Part shown: positions 61,638 through 64,000 of the stretch, piece by piece
Position numbering within the stretch: position 1 is the stretch's first letter
How the letters are laid out: each line of letters opens with the position of its first letter
The notes under the pieces: model-generated
What the model saw: only the letters and a program-made list of their open reading frames with translations
Databases searched by the model: none
Told to the model about the DNA's origin: nothing
Translations under genes and position numbers: made by a program
Source: Persicimonas caeni
Lineage (GTDB): Bacteria > Myxococcota_A > Bradymonadia > Bradymonadales > Bradymonadaceae
Assembly: GCF_006517175.1 (NCBI RefSeq)
Contig: NZ_CP041186.1
Location: forward strand, 6,661,074 to 6,725,073
Direction of reading: 5' to 3'
Length of the DNA stretch: 64,000 nt

Positions 61638-63527
61638 ATGGGGACACGATCGAAAATGACGCGTCGGGTGTTCCTGTGGGGGCTGCTCGGCTTGATCGCC
61701 TTGGTCGCGGCGGCGTGGGGCGCGCTGCAGACCGAGGCAGCCCGCAAGTACGCGCTCGACGAGTTGACCGAGTTGCTCAACCGCAAGCTCGCAGGCGAGG
61801 TCGCCGTCGAGCGGGTGACCGGCTCACTTCTTTGGGGGGCGACGCTGCACGACTTCGAGCTGCGCGATGGGCGCGGCAACTCGGTGCTTCGGGTGGACGA
61901 GGTTGACACCACCTACGCGCTGGTCACGCTGCTTCGCGGGGACCTCGTCTTCGGACGAGTCGAACTCGAGCGCCCCGAGTTTGTCGTTCGCCGCTACGAC
62001 GACGGGACCCTCAACCTGTCGACGTTGGCCGAGCCGAAGGGTCCGGATGAGCCGCCCCCCGAGCGTGGACCCGAGCGCGACAAGCTGCAAATCTATCGGC
62101 TGGTGGTGTCGGACGGCACCTTGCACTACGAAGACGAGACCTTCGAGGACGTCGATGCGCGCGCCAACTTATTCGTGTCGACTCATGGCGCCGTGCGAAG
62201 CTCGATCGACTCACTCGGGTTTAACACCTCGGCCGGGCCGCTCGAGAGGTCCGTGTCCGTCGTCGTCGACACGGCGAGCGTGGACGTCCGCGCAGGGGAG
62301 GTTCGCTTCGCCTCCGACGAGGTCGTCGTCGCCGAAGACTCTCGTTTCGACGATATTCGTTTCTCCCGCAAGCCCAGCGGCGAGGACGCAGACCAGAACG
62401 GCTCCTCCCACCTGGCCGGAGAGGTCGAGCGCATGAAGATTGCCCCAACGCTCGCGCTTGCGCTCTCGGGAGACACCGCCCTGACTTCGCCGGTCGAGGC
62501 GACGCTGACCTTCGAAGGACCGGCGGATAACTTGGGGGTCTATGCCCAAGCGAAAGTCGCGGGAGGCGGCGAGATCGACTTGCGAGGCGCGTTCGAGCGC
62601 CCCGCCTCTACGCTCGACCTCGAAGTTCGAGCCGACTCACTCGCCCCCGCCGCCTGGGTCGACATGGACGCGGAGGACATCGCGGTGGGCGTGTTCGAAG
62701 GGGACCTCCACGTCGGTCTGACAGAGCAGCGGCCCGTCGACTACACACTGACGGGGTCGGCCAGGGGCGTGCGGGTCGAAGGGCGCACGGCCGAACGCGC
62801 CGACTTCGATCTCACGGGCAAGTGGGTGCGCGGTGCGCCTGGTGCGGACGAAGGCCTCCAAAGACTCACGGCCAAGGGGACACTATCGCTGCGTGGATTC
62901 GAGGCCGACGGAACGCGAGCACGCCAACTCGATTCCCGGGTCGACTTCGTACACACGCCATCGCGTGACACGGGAGATATCCGAGCCGACCTCGACCGGC
63001 TGGTGGTCGACGAGCGCGTCTACGGTTCGGGTCGCGTCGAGCTCGATCTGGAGCCGGGCGGGAAGTTCCGGCTCGACGTGCGCGCGGTGCCCGAGGCGGC
63101 GCCCGACTTTCCTCTCCGACTCGACGCTGTGGGCGTGCACTCGGAGGCATTCGACTCGTTCGAGTTGTCGCGGTTTCAGGTGGGCGGGCGCGGTCTTCTG
63201 TGGAAGCTTCGCGAGACCGCCCAGATCAGGATCACCGACGAGGCCGTCGTCATCGAGTCGCTCGTACTCGTCGGGCCGGGCCAGCCGATTCGCCTCGACG
63301 GAACCTATCCGCTCGACGGCACGCTCGCCGCCATCGCCGAGCGCCTCGGCAACGCAGGGCTCGATGCGCTGATGAGCGGCAAGCAGATGCCCGCCGTTCT
63401 GCGCGACGCGTTGCCTGAGAACCTCGACAGCCTCACCCCCGAAGAGATCCGCGAAGCGATTCCCGACGAGGTCGAAGAGCAACTCTCCGACGAGATCAAA
63501 CGGCGGCTACGGCTGCCGAAGTTCTAG
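61638..63527 (+). CDS. AsmA/TamB-like envelope protein
   Basis: 629 residues from ATG 61638 (AGGGGATTTG upstream). An N-terminal signal anchor (FLWGLLGLIALVAAAWGAL) is followed by repeated long beta strands. The opening VERVTGSLLWGATLHDFELR then GDLVFGRVELERPEFVVRRY is the AsmA/TamB pattern, in which stacked beta units form a hydrophobic groove. The protein is shorter than TamB and lacks an obvious C-terminal DUF490. A role in lipid transport or envelope assembly is inferred from the family. Divergent from ppc. Confidence 0.8.
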   Translation: MGTRSKMTRRVFLWGLLGLIALVAAAWGALQTEAARKYALDELTELLNRKLAGEVAVERVTGSLLWGATLHDFELRDGRGNSVLRVDEVDTTYALVTLLRGDLVFGRVELERPEFVVRRYDDGTLNLSTLAEPKGPDEPPPERGPERDKLQIYRLVVSDGTLHYEDETFEDVDARANLFVSTHGAVRSSIDSLGFNTSAGPLERSVSVVVDTASVDVRAGEVRFASDEVVVAEDSRFDDIRFSRKPSGEDADQNGSSHLAGEVERMKIAPTLALALSGDTALTSPVEATLTFEGPADNLGVYAQAKVAGGGEIDLRGAFERPASTLDLEVRADSLAPAAWVDMDAEDIAVGVFEGDLHVGLTEQRPVDYTLTGSARGVRVEGRTAERADFDLTGKWVRGAPGADEGLQRLTAKGTLSLRGFEADGTRARQLDSRVDFVHTPSRDTGDIRADLDRLVVDERVYGSGRVELDLEPGGKFRLDVRAVPEAAPDFPLRLDAVGVHSEAFDSFELSRFQVGGRGLLWKLRETAQIRITDEAVVIESLVLVGPGQPIRLDGTYPLDGTLAAIAERLGNAGLDALMSGKQMPAVLRDALPENLDSLTPEEIREAIPDEVEEQLSDEIKRRLRLPKF

Positions 63528-63641
63528 CTGTCTCGGCTGCATGTGAGGGGCCGAATCCGTGACTTTTGGCTTCCGAGCACCATCTTTAGCTCACGTTCTA
63601 CAGTGAATCCGGTACTCGAATAGTCGAACTGCGGAGGTAAG

Positions 63642-64000
63642 ATGCTCTCACGTGAAGAAGTGGAGAAGATAGCCGAGGTGCTCGATGGAATGCCCGTTTG
63701 GGGCTGCATTCCCGGAAGCCCTGCTCAGAAGGCCGGGATTCAGTACGGTGACGTTTTGCTGCGCGTCAACGGCTGCAGGGTCAAGTGCTTCAAGGAGTAT
63801 GCGGCCGCCCAGAAGCTCGACAGCCGGAAGATGACCGCCCAGGTAGCTCGTGAGGATGAAATCTTCGAGGTCGAAATCAATCTCAAAGATCCTGAGTGGC
63901 GTCCCGAGCCCGAAGAGACGTTCAAGAAAATCGCCGACAAAGGGTATATGGCCCGCTTGTTGGGGGATGACTCGGGGAGCGACGACAAACGAATCACCTG
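63642..64000 (+). CDS. PDZ-domain protein (runs off the window)
   Basis: ATG 63642 has GCGGAGGTAAG upstream, and the frame stays open for 119 codons to the end of the window. Residues 15-80 are a PDZ domain: MPVWGCIPGSPAQKAGIQYG then DVLLRVNGCRVKCFKEY. There is no signal peptide. A charged region follows (KDPEWRPEPEETFKKIADKG). The C-terminal partner domain, which would show whether this is a protease or a scaffold, lies beyond the window. Confidence 0.8.
   Translation, partial: MLSREEVEKIAEVLDGMPVWGCIPGSPAQKAGIQYGDVLLRVNGCRVKCFKEYAAAQKLDSRKMTAQVAREDEIFEVEINLKDPEWRPEPEETFKKIADKGYMARLLGDDSGSDDKRIT

Overview
The window is about 64 kb of GC-rich, gene-dense bacterial chromosome. A MYXO-CTERM-type C-terminal sorting tail, Asp/Ala/Thr-rich lipoprotein linkers, a Cys-rich lipoprotein with repeated D-A-D-C motifs, a receptor-L/GAD-repeat lipoprotein and a CorE-like copper sigma factor all point to Myxococcota. 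My best guess is a Bradymonadales-like genome; that placement is inference. No rRNA, tRNA, phage or CRISPR locus was seen.

Layout. 1-6.2 kb is a mobile and repeat-rich stretch. It carries about 200-bp near-perfect palindromes (family A), an IS110/IS1111-type insertion that split one of them, and a small Y1 (HUH) transposase abutting another. 6.2-18 kb holds sugar metabolism (6-phosphogluconate dehydrogenase, GH15 glucosidase/trehalase, a degenerate trehalose-phosphatase fused to a GH65 phosphorylase), two membrane-protein genes and a large MYXO-CTERM surface protein. 18-23 kb holds two histidine kinases, a BASS transporter, a TauD-like dioxygenase and an acyl-CoA-binding protein. 23-24.7 kb is a REP-associated tyrosine transposase (RAYT) bracketed by short palindromes. 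24.8-33.5 kb holds an esterase lipoprotein, nitronate monooxygenase, a tandem pair of membrane-anchored paralogs, a GH92 mannosidase lipoprotein and a repeat lipoprotein. 33.6-36.5 kb is a two-component system followed by a cytochrome b561 whose upstream region carries a spaced direct repeat. 36.6-41.5 kb holds an AI-2E-type permease, MaeB malic enzyme and a Cys-rich lipoprotein. 41.5-45.1 kb is a second repeat-rich islet with two accessory genes and a ten-unit, exactly 42-bp array of palindromes. 45.1-56.8 kb holds a phosphodiesterase, two CPA2 antiporters, a VWA protein, a copper ATPase with a CorE-like ECF sigma factor, and an MDR oxidoreductase with a divergent LysR regulator. 56.8-64 kb holds an SLC13/RCK transporter, PEP carboxylase, an AsmA/TamB-like protein and a partial PDZ protein.

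Functional links that the sequence supports: the Cys-rich ECF sigma factor lies beside copA, and copA has an ECF-like promoter; the response regulator and kinase precede a cytochrome gene with an OmpR-type direct repeat; PEP carboxylase and the MaeB-type malic enzyme both work at the PEP/pyruvate-C4 node. The most unusual material is non-coding: the IS1111-like right end, which contains sequence matching both sides of its own insertion site (a candidate bridge-RNA guide), and the 42-bp palindromic array.
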